Origin: Aliikangiella marina
Lineage (GTDB): Bacteria > Pseudomonadota > Gammaproteobacteria > Enterobacterales > Kangiellaceae
Length of the DNA stretch: 64,000 bases
NCBI RefSeq assembly: GCF_007004765.1
Contig: NZ_VIKR01000003.1
Location: forward strand, 186,001-250,000
Reading direction: 5' to 3'
This document shows positions 1-8,602 of this stretch, piece after piece. Within the stretch, counting starts at the first letter, position 1; the number at the start of each line of letters is the position of its first letter. The position numbers and the translations under genes are program-made. The notes under the pieces are model-generated. The model made no database searches and was not told the DNA's origin. It saw only the letters and a program-made list of their open reading frames with translations.

Positions 1-1
1 T

Positions 2-763
2 GAACAAATAATCGACCACATGGTGGCGGATGGCATTTCTGAAACACAAGCGATCAGCCAGATATTCTTGACGAGTAGTAAAGGCTTGTTGACCGACGAT
101 CTACCACTCAGGGATTTTCAGCAAAAATTTGCTAAAAAGAAGTCTGATGTTGCTGAATGGAGCAGTAGTGGTGACAAAATTAGTTTGCTTGATTTAGTTA
201 AAGCTAGCAAGCCGACTATTTTGATCGGGGTATCCGGCGTGGCTGGTTTAATCAGCGAAGAAGTTGTCAAATCGATGTATGAAAGTTGCGAAAAGCCAAT
301 TGTGTTGCCACTTTCTAATCCAACTTCAAAAGTCGAAGCCTTGCCAAAAGATGTCATCGCTTGGACTGAAGGCAATGCAATTGTTGCCACAGGTAGTCCG
401 TTTGAACCTGTCGATTACCAAGGCAAGTCATATCCTATCGCACAATGCAATAATAGCTATATTTTCCCAGGCGTGGGATTGGGTGTTATCGCCAGTGGAG
501 CGACCCGAGTGACAGATGAGATGTTTATGACTTCGAGCGAAGCGTTAGCCGCTTGTTCACCCTTGGTCAAAGGCGAAAATGCTAATTTGCTCCCTGATTT
601 GGGCGATATCCGTGAGGTAAGCAAATATATCGCGGTACAAGTTGGTCTCAAGGCTATGGAGCAGGGGGTTGCCACTAAGGTCGAGGCGTCCGTACTTGAA
701 GCCGCTGTCGAGAAAAACTATTGGATGCCGGAATATCGCAGCTATCGCCGCACTTCTTTTTAG
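2..763 (+). CDS. maeA: NAD-dependent malic enzyme, C-terminal part (5' end outside window)
   Basis: Oxidative decarboxylation of malate to pyruvate with reduction of NAD, a cytosolic anaplerotic/gluconeogenic step. The reading frame is already open at base 2, so the gene enters from the left and only about 253 C-terminal residues are visible. The visible part is the NAD-binding domain: a segment with SKGLLTDD, then ILIGVSGVAG, then the family signature PLSNPTSKVEA, WTEGNAIVATGSPFEPV and the stretch around NNSYIFPGVGLG. These match the SfcA/MaeA type rather than the larger MaeB type, which would carry a phosphotransacetylase domain after this point. Ends at TAG 761-763 and is followed by a bidirectional terminator. 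Family assignment is firm; cofactor preference is inferred. Confidence 0.93.
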   Translation, partial: EQIIDHMVADGISETQAISQIFLTSSKGLLTDDLPLRDFQQKFAKKKSDVAEWSSSGDKISLLDLVKASKPTILIGVSGVAGLISEEVVKSMYESCEKPIVLPLSNPTSKVEALPKDVIAWTEGNAIVATGSPFEPVDYQGKSYPIAQCNNSYIFPGVGLGVIASGATRVTDEMFMTSSEALAACSPLVKGENANLLPDLGDIREVSKYIAVQVGLKAMEQGVATKVEASVLEAAVEKNYWMPEYRSYRRTSF

Positions 764-800
764 TGCGCGTTAAGCTCTCCAGCCTGAATTGCGAGAAATA

Positions 801-829
801 AAAAAAGACGCCCTAAGGCGTCTTTTTTT
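801..829. terminator. bidirectional intrinsic terminator
   Basis: GACGCC-CTAA-GGCGTC hairpin flanked by an A-run on the left and a seven-T run on the right. It sits between the convergent malic enzyme and rpmE genes, so it can serve both. Confidence 0.9.
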
Positions 830-850
830 GTATTCGCTTTGAAGTCACAA

Positions 851-1066
851 TTACTTCTTAAGTGAACGTGCACCGAAACGCTTACGGAATCTATCAACAC
901 GACCACCAGTATCAACCATTTTTTGCTTACCAGTATAAAATGGATGGCAAGCTGAACATACGTCCAGGCTGATGTCTTTACATAAAGTTGAACCAACTTC
1001 AACTTTATTACCACAGCTGCAAGTCGCAGTTATGGTCTCATATTTTGGATGGATATCTGCTTTCAT
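851..1066 (-). CDS. rpmE: 50S ribosomal protein L31 (zinc-binding type)
   Basis: A 71-residue protein of the large ribosomal subunit. It has the four cysteines of the zinc-binding C+ form of L31 (C16, C18, C37, C40) within CSCGNKV and VCSACHPF, then the conserved FYTGKQK and a basic tail with [10 protein letters not shown]. The length is normal for the family. Presence of the cysteine form means this copy is the zinc-replete paralogue; under zinc limitation many bacteria swap in a cysteine-free L31, which is not in this window. Transcribed toward the shared terminator at 801-829. Confidence 0.97.
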   Translation of the reverse strand: MKADIHPKYETITATCSCGNKVEVGSTLCKDISLDVCSACHPFYTGKQKMVDTGGRVDRFRKRFGARSLKK

Positions 1067-1299
1067 GATATTTACTCTTACTTACTGTGCATCGCCATTT
1101 GAGCCCTCTATACCCTCTAAGGGTTTTGATTTTGGTCAAACACCATACACCATTTAATGGGACGGGCGATCATACCGATCAAGTAATGCCTTTGCAAGCC
1201 CTATTAATTAAGGGATTTCGCTAAATGATAATAACTGGTTGGAGGAGTCATTGAATTCCAATAGAATGGTCGGTATGCAACTAGAAATAGATTTGAAAA

Positions 1300-2148
1300 T
1301 TGTTAAAAAATCATAGAGTTACGGCCAAAGATGGGGTTTCAGCGGAAATACTTCTCAGCGAGGTAGAATCATCGCAGCAGCCAATTGTCATTTGTTTGCC
1401 CGCAATGGGAGTGTCTGCGCGCAACTACAGAAAACTTGCTGAAGCACTAGTTAGCGAAGGATTAGCATGTGGGCTGTTTGAGATACGAGGCTTGGGTTCA
1501 TCAAGTGTGCGGGCGTCACGCGCTATCGACTATGGTTATCACGAAATTCTTAACCTCGACCTGCCTGCAACGATTGAGTTTGTCAAACAGCTTCACCCGA
1601 GTAATCCCATTTACTTAGTGGGTCATTCGATCGGTGGTCAATTTGGGCTGTTATACATGGCTGAAAATCAACATCAAATTAGTGGTTTAGTAGGGGTTGC
1701 AACGGGGTTACCGCATTATAAACGATGGCCTTTCCCCAAAAGTGTTGGTCTTTGGGTTGGTGCTAAGCTAGTAAGAATAATTGCCAATATCGTTGGCTAC
1801 TATCCAGGAAAAAAACTCGGCTTTGCAGGACGCGAATCAAAGCAAGTGATGAGTGATTGGTCTTATTCGGTGGTTAAAGGAGACTATCGAATTGCTGGTC
1901 AACCGCATCAAATCAATTTAATAAAGAATAATCATCAATCCGCAGCGCTTATTTTAACGATTGAAAAAGATTGGATGGCGCCGCCTCATAGTGCGAAACA
2001 TTTAGGTGATAAACTTTCACCGGCGAAGGTTGATTATCACCATCTCAATGAGCGCGATTTTAATGATGATTCGCTCGGACATTTTAACTGGATGCAAGAA
2101 CCTCAACCTATCGCCAAAAAAGTCGCCGAATGGATTAAAGACCGCTAA
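1300..2148 (+). CDS. alpha/beta-fold hydrolase (serine hydrolase)
   Basis: A cytoplasmic alpha/beta hydrolase of 282 residues, substrate unknown. Visible features are the nucleophile elbow GHSIGG with Ser110, the oxyanion-region motif PAMGV near residue 34, a possible acid in EKDW near residue 226, and the catalytic His in GHFNW near the C-terminus. The start is a TTG directly downstream of an in-frame TGA at 1294, with no ATG or strong ribosome-binding site nearby, so the exact N-terminus is uncertain by a few residues. It resembles the serine-aminopeptidase/lysophospholipase-like group of hydrolases. The gene stands alone between rpmE and the heat-shock gene. Confidence 0.75.
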   Translation: MLKNHRVTAKDGVSAEILLSEVESSQQPIVICLPAMGVSARNYRKLAEALVSEGLACGLFEIRGLGSSSVRASRAIDYGYHEILNLDLPATIEFVKQLHPSNPIYLVGHSIGGQFGLLYMAENQHQISGLVGVATGLPHYKRWPFPKSVGLWVGAKLVRIIANIVGYYPGKKLGFAGRESKQVMSDWSYSVVKGDYRIAGQPHQINLIKNNHQSAALILTIEKDWMAPPHSAKHLGDKLSPAKVDYHHLNERDFNDDSLGHFNWMQEPQPIAKKVAEWIKDR

Positions 2149-2172
2149 AAGTAAAAAAAATTTTTATCTTCC

Positions 2173-2200
2173 CTTGAATCTAAAATATGCGTTCCCATAT
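2173..2200 (+). promoter_or_regulatory. sigma-32 (heat-shock) type promoter for hsp20
   Basis: CTTGAA (-35, 2173-2178) and TCCCATAT (-10, 2193-2200) match the sigma-32 consensus CTTGAAA / CCCCATNT, with a 13-nt gap between TTGAAT and the -10. It lies 90 bp upstream of the small heat-shock gene and predicts a 5' leader of about 80 nt. Seen by eye; the match to the heat-shock consensus is strong and the downstream gene fits. Confidence 0.75.
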
Positions 2201-2290
2201 TACTATTAACAGCAACGAAACACTGTAACCGGTTAAAGTTTTTGTTCAGAATAATTGTTAATTTTATTTTAAATTTCTGAGGAGATTCTT

Positions 2291-2707
2291 ATGAATATGT
2301 TACGTATCAATCCATTTAAAGAGTTGGATTCTTTTTTTGATGTGCAGCGTCGAGCGTTAGCCGATAGAGATGCATCGTTTTCGAAAGATTGGTCACCGAG
2401 AGTCGATATCGTTGAAAGCGATGAGAGCTTTGTTATAAAAGCGGAATTGGCGGGTATTCCTAAAGAAGATATTAAGGTCGAAGTGGATAACAAAATTTTG
2501 ACCTTAAGTGGTGAGAGAAAGTCTGAAGTGACTGATGAAAAACACCATCGAGTAGAAAGATTTTATGGGAGTTTTTCGCGCAGTTTCTCGTTACCTGAAA
2601 CCATCGACGAAGCGAATATTAAAGCTGAGAGTAAAGATGGAATTTTAACCTTAACTTTACCCAAACAGGCACCACAAGAAACACTGAAGAAAATTGAGAT
2701 TCATTAA
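2291..2707 (+). CDS. small heat-shock protein, Hsp20/alpha-crystallin family
   Basis: ATP-independent holdase chaperone of 138 residues that binds unfolding proteins and hands them to DnaK/ClpB. The alpha-crystallin domain covers roughly residues 34-130, with the typical core VDIVESDESFVIKAELAGI, the LSGERK strand, GSFSRSFSLPE and a closing KDGILTLTLPK. The C-terminus has the I-x-I anchoring motif (IEI, residues 135-137) used for oligomer assembly. The start is fixed by a GAGGAG ribosome-binding site eight bases upstream. A sigma-32-like promoter at 2173-2200 and a terminator at 2721-2749 make it a monocistronic heat-shock unit. Confidence 0.95.
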   Translation: MNMLRINPFKELDSFFDVQRRALADRDASFSKDWSPRVDIVESDESFVIKAELAGIPKEDIKVEVDNKILTLSGERKSEVTDEKHHRVERFYGSFSRSFSLPETIDEANIKAESKDGILTLTLPKQAPQETLKKIEIH

Positions 2708-2720
2708 TCAAAAGTAACTC

Positions 2721-2749
2721 AAAAAGCCGGTCCTACGATCGGCTTTTTA
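2721..2749 (+). terminator. intrinsic terminator after hsp20
   Basis: Seven-pair stem GCCGGTC-CTAC-GATCGGC (one G-T pair) preceded by A's and followed by TTTTT. Confidence 0.85.
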
Positions 2750-2830
2750 TTTAGTAACTAAATATAAATTGAACTAGGCAAAATAGTTTGGTGGACTATA
2801 ATGAATCACCTTTTTTACACGCATATTTAA

Positions 2831-4936
2831 GTGAAAAATTTGTCTAATAAAATTCTAGGGTTGAGTGCCTTTCTGCTTTTTTTTCCAGCAACTCCGTTGA
2901 GTGCTTCAGAAAATAACGATGAGGCTAACACTAATGAGCCAGTGCTTGTGATAACTGCACAACGGGTCCAATCTGATTTAGCGGAATTACCGAATAACTC
3001 GAGTATCCTAACTGACTCTGAAATTGCCGATATTTCACATATTCATATTAATGAGGCACTGGCCCGAATACCGGGTACTTGGATTAGTCGAGGCAACGGT
3101 CAAGAGCACCTTACAGCAATCCGCTCTCCTGTTTTTACGGGGCCCGGTTCCTGCGGTGAGTTCTTAACTTTAGAAGATGGTATTCCTGTTAGGGGGAAAG
3201 GGTTTTGTAACGTCAATCAACTCTTCGATTTGAATACTGAGCAAGCAGGACGTATAGAAGTTGTAAGAGGAACAAATTCTGCTCTCTATGGCTCGGATGC
3301 TATTCACGGGTTAATTAATGTTTTAACACCATCACCGAAAGACGGTTTCTTAGATGGCAGTCTAGAAATCGGCCCCAATGATTACTGGCGCCTCAAACGT
3401 TCGTTAAAAAGTCATGGCGATCACTATGATTTTTTATTTAATGTCAATCTTGCTCAGGATGGCGGGTATAAAGAAAGCTCTGGATATGATCAACAAAAGG
3501 TTTCATTACGTCACCAAGTAGAGCTCGGTCGTTTATTGGTTGATACCGTATTAAATGCAAGTAACCTTGATCAAGAAACCGCTGGATTCTTGCAGCAAGG
3601 TGAAGATGCCTATAAAAATCCACTTTTTCAACGAACCAATCAGTTTCCAGAAGCTTATCGAGATGCACGGTCTGTCCGACTCCATTCCAAAATTACGAGT
3701 GCACCCATCGATAACTACTCTTGGCAGCTGACGCCATACTGGCGAACAAATAAGATGGAATTCCTGATGCACTTTCTTCCGGGTCAACCAATTGAAGAAA
3801 ATGGTCATGATAGTTTTGGTATCCGTTGGCAAGGAGCAATCGAACAAGACGACACGACTTGGGTTTTCGGTGCTGAAAGCGAATTAACAGACGCTTACTT
3901 GAGACAATATCAACCGAACCCAACTGACTCAGGTTCCGCCTTTCTTGATGGTGTATTACCTCAAGGACAGCACTATGATTATCAAGTCGATGCTCAGTCT
4001 ATCGCTATCTATGCCAATTGGAATAAACAACTTAATCAAGACTGGTCGTTGCTTGTTGGTGGACGATTCGATTACTTAGAGTATGACTACGACAACTTGA
4101 TGCTAGATGGAAACTCTCGTGATGATGGCACGGCTTGTGGCTTTGGCGGATGTCGATACACACGCCCCGGGGACCGTCGAGATAGTTTCGACGACTTTTC
4201 AATGACGGTTTCTTTGGGGTATCAAACAAGCAACAATCTATTTAGTTACCTAAAACTTGATCAAGGTTTTCGAGTGCCTCAAGCAACCGAACTCTATCGA
4301 TTGCAGAATGGCCAGCTTGTTTCCGAGGTTGACTCGCAATCCGCTCGATCGATTGAGGTGGGCTTAAGAAATATGCCCTCTGAAAATTTTTGGGAAGTTA
4401 ATCTGTTCTCGATGACAAAAAGCGATGTCATATTTCAAAATAGCGATAGAGAAATCGTTACAGGCGCTAAAACGAGCCATAAGGGCATAGAATTTTCAAT
4501 AAGACGTAAACTTTCTGAACACTGGAAGCTACAAAGTAATATTGCCTATGCGCAACATCGTTATGAGAATAACGTTGATTTGCGTGGCATAGGTGATGTG
4601 CAGATCAAAGGTAACGACATTGATACCGCTCCTGAATTACTTGCCAGTGCACAATTGATTTGGCAATTGCCTAATCAAATGCGCGCTGAGCTAGAGTGGG
4701 TACATATAGATGAGTATTATACCAATCCTGAAAACACTCGTGATTATGAAGGTCATGACTTGCTGAACCTCAGGTTCCGTTATCAGTGGAACCAAGACTG
4801 GTCAAGTGTCGTTAGGCTGACGAATCTAACGGATGAGCTTTATGCAGAGCGGGCCGATTTCGCTTTTGGCAATGACCGTTATTTTGTCGGAGAACCACGC
4901 TCGATATTTTTTGCCATTGAAGGACATATTGATTAA
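2831..4936 (+). CDS. TonB-dependent outer-membrane receptor
   Basis: A 701-residue outer-membrane beta-barrel transporter energised by TonB-ExbBD; substrate unknown (siderophore, heme or cobalamin are typical). The protein starts with a GTG and a signal peptide ending near SASA, followed by a TonB-box-like EPVLVITAQR, a plug domain (about residues 50-165, with IRSPVFTGPGSCG, a possible disulfide pair in the plug, and RIEVVRGTNSALYGSDA) and a C-terminal barrel ending in a typical LTDELYAERADF ... aromatic strand. A TATAAT at 2797-2802 could be its -10 but lacks a properly spaced -35. No Fur box was recognised. A secreted hydrolase follows immediately, possibly co-transcribed. Confidence 0.9.
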   Translation: MKNLSNKILGLSAFLLFFPATPLSASENNDEANTNEPVLVITAQRVQSDLAELPNNSSILTDSEIADISHIHINEALARIPGTWISRGNGQEHLTAIRSPVFTGPGSCGEFLTLEDGIPVRGKGFCNVNQLFDLNTEQAGRIEVVRGTNSALYGSDAIHGLINVLTPSPKDGFLDGSLEIGPNDYWRLKRSLKSHGDHYDFLFNVNLAQDGGYKESSGYDQQKVSLRHQVELGRLLVDTVLNASNLDQETAGFLQQGEDAYKNPLFQRTNQFPEAYRDARSVRLHSKITSAPIDNYSWQLTPYWRTNKMEFLMHFLPGQPIEENGHDSFGIRWQGAIEQDDTTWVFGAESELTDAYLRQYQPNPTDSGSAFLDGVLPQGQHYDYQVDAQSIAIYANWNKQLNQDWSLLVGGRFDYLEYDYDNLMLDGNSRDDGTACGFGGCRYTRPGDRRDSFDDFSMTVSLGYQTSNNLFSYLKLDQGFRVPQATELYRLQNGQLVSEVDSQSARSIEVGLRNMPSENFWEVNLFSMTKSDVIFQNSDREIVTGAKTSHKGIEFSIRRKLSEHWKLQSNIAYAQHRYENNVDLRGIGDVQIKGNDIDTAPELLASAQLIWQLPNQMRAELEWVHIDEYYTNPENTRDYEGHDLLNLRFRYQWNQDWSSVVRLTNLTDELYAERADFAFGNDRYFVGEPRSIFFAIEGHID

Positions 4937-5023
4937 TCCTGAAACACAGGCAAAAGTGGTTTAAGAGAATATCAATTGAAATGCACTTTGATCAATTAGA
5001 TGATTTTCAGAGGAGCATTATCG

Positions 5024-5872
5024 ATGACCATCAGGCTTTTGTTTTTTGCTTTAGTATTGATAAACGGCAATATTGATGCCGCCGAGTTTTCTATTGAAAC
5101 AATCGAGTTTCAAAGCCGCCAAGTAAGATTAACCGGTTCAATCGTAGCACCCACTAAGCGCTCACCGATTGCCGCAGTCGTTTTTGTCCATGGCTCGGGC
5201 CCTCAGAAAAGAAATCTGTATTGGGCTAAGCGATTTGCGGATAACGGTATTATTACTTTAGTCTACGACAAACGAGGGGTTGGCGAGTCGGGTGGCGTTT
5301 ACGAAAGTCAACAAAGCGTGAGTGAAAAAAATATTAATTTATTAGCGGATGATGCGCTTGCCGCTTTTGAAGCGCTTAGAAAGCACCCTACAACGCAAGG
5401 CCTTGCCCTAGGCTATACTGGAATTAGTCAAGCGGGTTGGATTGTGCCTATTGCGGCAGAAAAGAGTGGTCAACTCGACTTTATCGCGCTTTGGAGTGCG
5501 CCAGTGTGCAAAGTAAGCGAGGAAGATATTTTTAGCCGATATACAGCTGACAGAGATGGTGTTGATGCTGGTGGCCGGGTTCCGAGCTTTCAAGAAGCCT
5601 TAAATGCGCGTACTGAAAAATATCGCTGGCCCAAGTTTTTGGGTAAAGACTCGAATCCCAGTGATCATTTACAGCATTTGGATGTGCCTGGCCTGTGGAT
5701 TTTTGGTGGCAGAGATGGAAGTATCCCCGTAGATTTGTCTATCCAAAGACTCGATCGGTTATCTGAGGCTGGACATGAATACGAATATATACTTTATTCG
5801 CACTTAGGGCATAATAATATGCCCAAGACTTTTGAATCCGTTGTAAGCTGGATCAAACGAATCGTTCATTGA
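5024..5872 (+). CDS. secreted alpha/beta hydrolase
   Basis: An alpha/beta hydrolase with an N-terminal signal peptide (MTIRLLFFALVLINGNIDA), so probably periplasmic. The start at 5024 is preferred over the upstream ATG at 5000 because AGGAG lies at 5011-5015 with an eight-base spacer. The FVHGSGP motif gives the oxyanion loop, GISQAG is the nucleophile elbow (Ser in GxSxAG rather than the usual GxSxGG), an acid occurs around GGRDGSIP and a His in HLGHNN near the C-terminus. It follows the TonB-dependent receptor by 87 bp and could act on the imported ligand, for example as an esterase; this is context only. Confidence 0.8.
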   Translation: MTIRLLFFALVLINGNIDAAEFSIETIEFQSRQVRLTGSIVAPTKRSPIAAVVFVHGSGPQKRNLYWAKRFADNGIITLVYDKRGVGESGGVYESQQSVSEKNINLLADDALAAFEALRKHPTTQGLALGYTGISQAGWIVPIAAEKSGQLDFIALWSAPVCKVSEEDIFSRYTADRDGVDAGGRVPSFQEALNARTEKYRWPKFLGKDSNPSDHLQHLDVPGLWIFGGRDGSIPVDLSIQRLDRLSEAGHEYEYILYSHLGHNNMPKTFESVVSWIKRIVH

Positions 5873-5904
5873 ATTTAAAATCGGTAACACTTTGGAATCT
5901 GTCG

Positions 5905-6285
5905 ATGTGGGCTAAATATAAATTTCATCGAGCGCAAAACTTCATTGACATCAAAGTCAGTGGCCCGTTTTCGAAACGCGAAATTCTCGAGCTGATCGAA
6001 GAAATCTATGCTTCCAATGATTATACGCCGGAGGTAAACGAAATATGGGACGTCTCCGAGTGTAAGGAAGCGCTTGTCTTTTGCAATGATTTGTTAGAGA
6101 TCGCCAAGCGAGAGCAGAGTGTTCGTTATGTTGAGCGAGGCGTTAAAAGTGCTCATGTTGTTTCCGACCCGTGCACTCGACAATCTATGCGAGACTATTT
6201 GTTACTTGCAAAAGAGGTTGGCTATGAGTCGCGGATATTTGACAACTATCAAGAGGCTTTAGCGTGGATCATCAGCAAGCCTTGA
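5905..6285 (+). CDS. SpoIIAA/STAS-like small protein of unknown function
   Basis: About 126 residues if started at the ATG 5905; an alternative TTG at 5869 would overlap the stop of the previous gene. The sequence opens with WAKYKFHRAQNFIDIKVSGPFSKREILEL and alternates strands and helices with a WDVSECKEAL segment in the middle and a short C-terminal FDNYQEALAWI, which fits the SpoIIAA-like (STAS-superfamily) fold of stand-alone proteins. No catalytic motif is visible. It is probably co-transcribed with the secreted hydrolase upstream and ends one base before the convergent AAA ATPase gene. Confidence 0.6.
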   Translation: MWAKYKFHRAQNFIDIKVSGPFSKREILELIEEIYASNDYTPEVNEIWDVSECKEALVFCNDLLEIAKREQSVRYVERGVKSAHVVSDPCTRQSMRDYLLLAKEVGYESRIFDNYQEALAWIISKP

Positions 6286-6286
6286 T

Positions 6287-7774
6287 TTAGTTTGCCATAA
6301 CCGTTCTTTCTTTTGCCCAATCTCGCAAGGCTTGGATTTTTTCCGCCATAACCACAGACAAAGGTCTGGTTTGCTTGATAGCACTAATAATTGAGTCAGT
6401 CGATAGAGGTTTTCCTTCTCCGTAGGCTTGGTACAAAGCAGAAACGACAGCTTGCTCAATTTCGGAACCAGTAAATCCCTCACTTGCTTCTGCTAAGCTG
6501 GCTAATCCAATTTTGTTTGTATCTTGGTCACGTCTTGTAATGTGAATCCGAAAAATTTCTGTTCGTGCCTCAAAGTCAGGCAAATCGACAAAAAAGATTT
6601 CATCTAAACGCCCCTTACGCATCAATTCTGGAGGAAGTTTGGAAATATTGTTCGCGGTAGCGACGATAAAGACTTGCTGTTGTTTTTCCGCCATCCAAGT
6701 CAGCAAAGTTGCTAAAACTCGCTGCGAAGTGCCACCGTCGTTTTCTCCAGCGGAAACTCCTTTTTCGATTTCATCCATCCAGAGTACACATGGCGCCATT
6801 AACTCAGCCATTTTTAGTGATTCTCGAAGATTTTTTTCGGTTTCACCATGATATTTATTATAAAGTGCGCCGAAATCTAAGCGCAGTAGTGGAAGCCCCC
6901 ACATTCCAGCAACGGACTTCGCTGCGAGGCTTTTTCCACCGCCTTGAACACCAACCAGCATCAGCCCTTTAGGTGGATCAAGCGGTATATCACGATTGAG
7001 GAATACTGCCTCGCGTTGTTTCAGCCACGTTTTAAGGTTATTGAGGCCACCGACCTCCGCAAATTTGGATGTTTCATATTCGTAGCTCAATACGCCGTCC
7101 ATATCGAGTAATTCGAATTTTGCTTTATTAATGGCTGGTAACTCGTCTTCAGTGATCGCGCCATCGCTGATAACGTTGCGAATTAAAGTTTTTGCATCAG
7201 CAAATGTCATACCTGATAAATTTCTGACTAATTTTTTTAGCGTAGCACTATCAGTTTTAACTTTTTGTCCGTCGTTTGCTTTGGACCATCGCTTTGCTTC
7301 CTCGCGAATAATGGATTCGAGTTGCGACTCATTGGGTAAAGACAGTTGAAAACTAGCTGAAAAACGTTTTACCTCTGGTGGCAAATCGAGGGCATGTGAG
7401 ACAAAAACGATGGTATGTTTGACTTCGATATGATTTTGAGCGATTTCTTTAAGCAACCTAACAACTCTGGGTGCATCATCAAAGTGAGGATGAAAATCAC
7501 ATAGCGCAAAAATACAGGGCCGCACTGAGCGTTTTATCTCAGATAAGGCTTCGAGGGGATCATGAGTATTTTCGATTTCGGCTAAATCATGCGCTAGATC
7601 GATACGCCTGATACCATCAACATGGTCCCAGCAAAAAAGAGGCTTGTTGATAAAAGAAGCGATATCGCCCAACAGGTTGAGCACCCGCTTTTCTTCATGG
7701 GTTTCAATAGTGATTATCGGATTACCTGATTTAACCAAGAGGTGCAGGTCATTAAAATCAGTTTTTCCACTCAT
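6287..7774 (-). CDS. AAA+ ATPase of the Ycf46 type
   Basis: A 495-residue ATPase. The N-terminal half (1-235) is a degenerate AAA-like region typical of Ycf46 proteins (starts with [20 protein letters not shown]); the C-terminal half is a classical AAA domain with Walker A GVQGGGKS at 275-282, Walker B LWMDE (D334, E335), a sensor-1 ATANN segment and the second region of homology with an arginine finger in [11 protein letters not shown]. Proteins of this family occur in cyanobacteria, plastids and many proteobacteria and have been linked to regulation of photosynthesis/inorganic carbon in cyanobacteria; the role in a non-phototroph is unknown. Divergent from coq7. Confidence 0.85.
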   Translation of the reverse strand: MSGKTDFNDLHLLVKSGNPIITIETHEEKRVLNLLGDIASFINKPLFCWDHVDGIRRIDLAHDLAEIENTHDPLEALSEIKRSVRPCIFALCDFHPHFDDAPRVVRLLKEIAQNHIEVKHTIVFVSHALDLPPEVKRFSASFQLSLPNESQLESIIREEAKRWSKANDGQKVKTDSATLKKLVRNLSGMTFADAKTLIRNVISDGAITEDELPAINKAKFELLDMDGVLSYEYETSKFAEVGGLNNLKTWLKQREAVFLNRDIPLDPPKGLMLVGVQGGGKSLAAKSVAGMWGLPLLRLDFGALYNKYHGETEKNLRESLKMAELMAPCVLWMDEIEKGVSAGENDGGTSQRVLATLLTWMAEKQQQVFIVATANNISKLPPELMRKGRLDEIFFVDLPDFEARTEIFRIHITRRDQDTNKIGLASLAEASEGFTGSEIEQAVVSALYQAYGEGKPLSTDSIISAIKQTRPLSVVMAEKIQALRDWAKERTVMAN

Positions 7775-7827
7775 ACTGCTACAATTCCTTGACGAAATAA
7801 ATTCTATTATCAGGCAAACTGCAAGAA

Positions 7828-7856
7828 GTGATAGAATATTGGCCTTTTATTATGAT
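7828..7856 (+). promoter_or_regulatory. coq7: candidate sigma-70 promoter for coq7
   Basis: GTGATA (7828-7833) and TATGAT (7851-7856) separated by exactly 17 bp, 65 bp upstream of the coq7 start. Confidence 0.5.
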
Positions 7857-7857
7857 C

Positions 7858-7884
7858 GTGATCACCGCTTAAGCGGGAGATCAC
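7858..7884 (+). promoter_or_regulatory. nested inverted repeat in the coq7 leader
   Basis: Outer arms GTGATC (7858-7863) and GATCAC (7879-7884) enclose a perfect 12-bp palindrome CCGCTTAAGCGG (7865-7876). It begins two bases after the -10 of the candidate coq7 promoter, so it is placed where an operator or a 5'-UTR hairpin would act. Confidence 0.45.
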
Positions 7885-7920
7885 AGCTATTTTAGTCTCT
7901 TTTCTCAGAGTGTCTAGCAG

Positions 7921-8559
7921 ATGCGTAACATTAGTTTTAGTGATCGGTTAGTGATGCTAGCCGACAACGCCTTAAAAACCATCGCCGGCGGTTATCAAGT
8001 AACCTCTCGCCCCAGTCCGGCAAAAAATGCTGACACCAGTGAACTAACGTCTGAGGAAGCAAAACATTCTGCTGGTTTGATGCGAATCAATCATTGCGGT
8101 GAGGTTTGCGCTCAGGCACTTTATCAGGGACAAGCCTTGACTGCTCGTCTACCTGAAGTTCGAGAGAAAATGGAGCAGGCAGCCGCTGAAGAGAATGACC
8201 ACCTAGAGTGGTGCGCCAACCGTCTCTCGCAACTGGATAGTCGGGTTAGTTTGTTTAACCCATTATGGTATGCGGGTTCATTCACGATCGGCGCGGTTGC
8301 GGGCGCTATTGGTGACAAATGGAGCCTTGGGTTTGTGGCTGAGACGGAACATCAGGTTGTCCGACATTTACAAAGTCATCTCGCAAAATTGCCGCAAAGC
8401 GATCATGAAAGTCGTGCGATATTAGAGCAAATGAAAGAGGATGAGATGCATCATGCGACTGTGGCAGTTGCGGCTGGTGGAGCCGATCTTCCTGCACCGG
8501 TAAAATCAATGATGCATCTAATGGGCAAAGTGATGACTTCGACTGTTTATTATGTCTAA
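7921..8559 (+). CDS. coq7: 2-octaprenyl-3-methyl-6-methoxy-1,4-benzoquinol hydroxylase, Coq7 type
   Basis: Performs the O2-dependent C6 hydroxylation of demethoxyubiquinol in ubiquinone biosynthesis, taking the place of UbiF in many gammaproteobacteria. A 212-residue ferritin-like di-iron protein. All six expected metal ligands are visible: E61 in HCGEVCAQ, E91 and H94 in EENDHLEW, E143 in AETEH, and E175 and H178 in EDEMHH. Length and motif spacing are as in bacterial Coq7. It is expressed alone, behind the candidate promoter at 7828-7856 and opposite the cpxAR genes. Its need for oxygen fits the aerobic cox cluster further along. Confidence 0.96.
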   Translation: MRNISFSDRLVMLADNALKTIAGGYQVTSRPSPAKNADTSELTSEEAKHSAGLMRINHCGEVCAQALYQGQALTARLPEVREKMEQAAAEENDHLEWCANRLSQLDSRVSLFNPLWYAGSFTIGAVAGAIGDKWSLGFVAETEHQVVRHLQSHLAKLPQSDHESRAILEQMKEDEMHHATVAVAAGGADLPAPVKSMMHLMGKVMTSTVYYV

Positions 8560-8602
8560 GTTTTAGGTCAACTGCGCGAGGCGTTAACTTATCCGATTCG
8601 AG

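Noticed and set aside
2797-2802. TATAAT as promoter of the TonB-dependent receptor
   Set aside because: No -35 within 15-19 bp; the nearest TTGAAC is 22 bp away, so not listed as a promoter.
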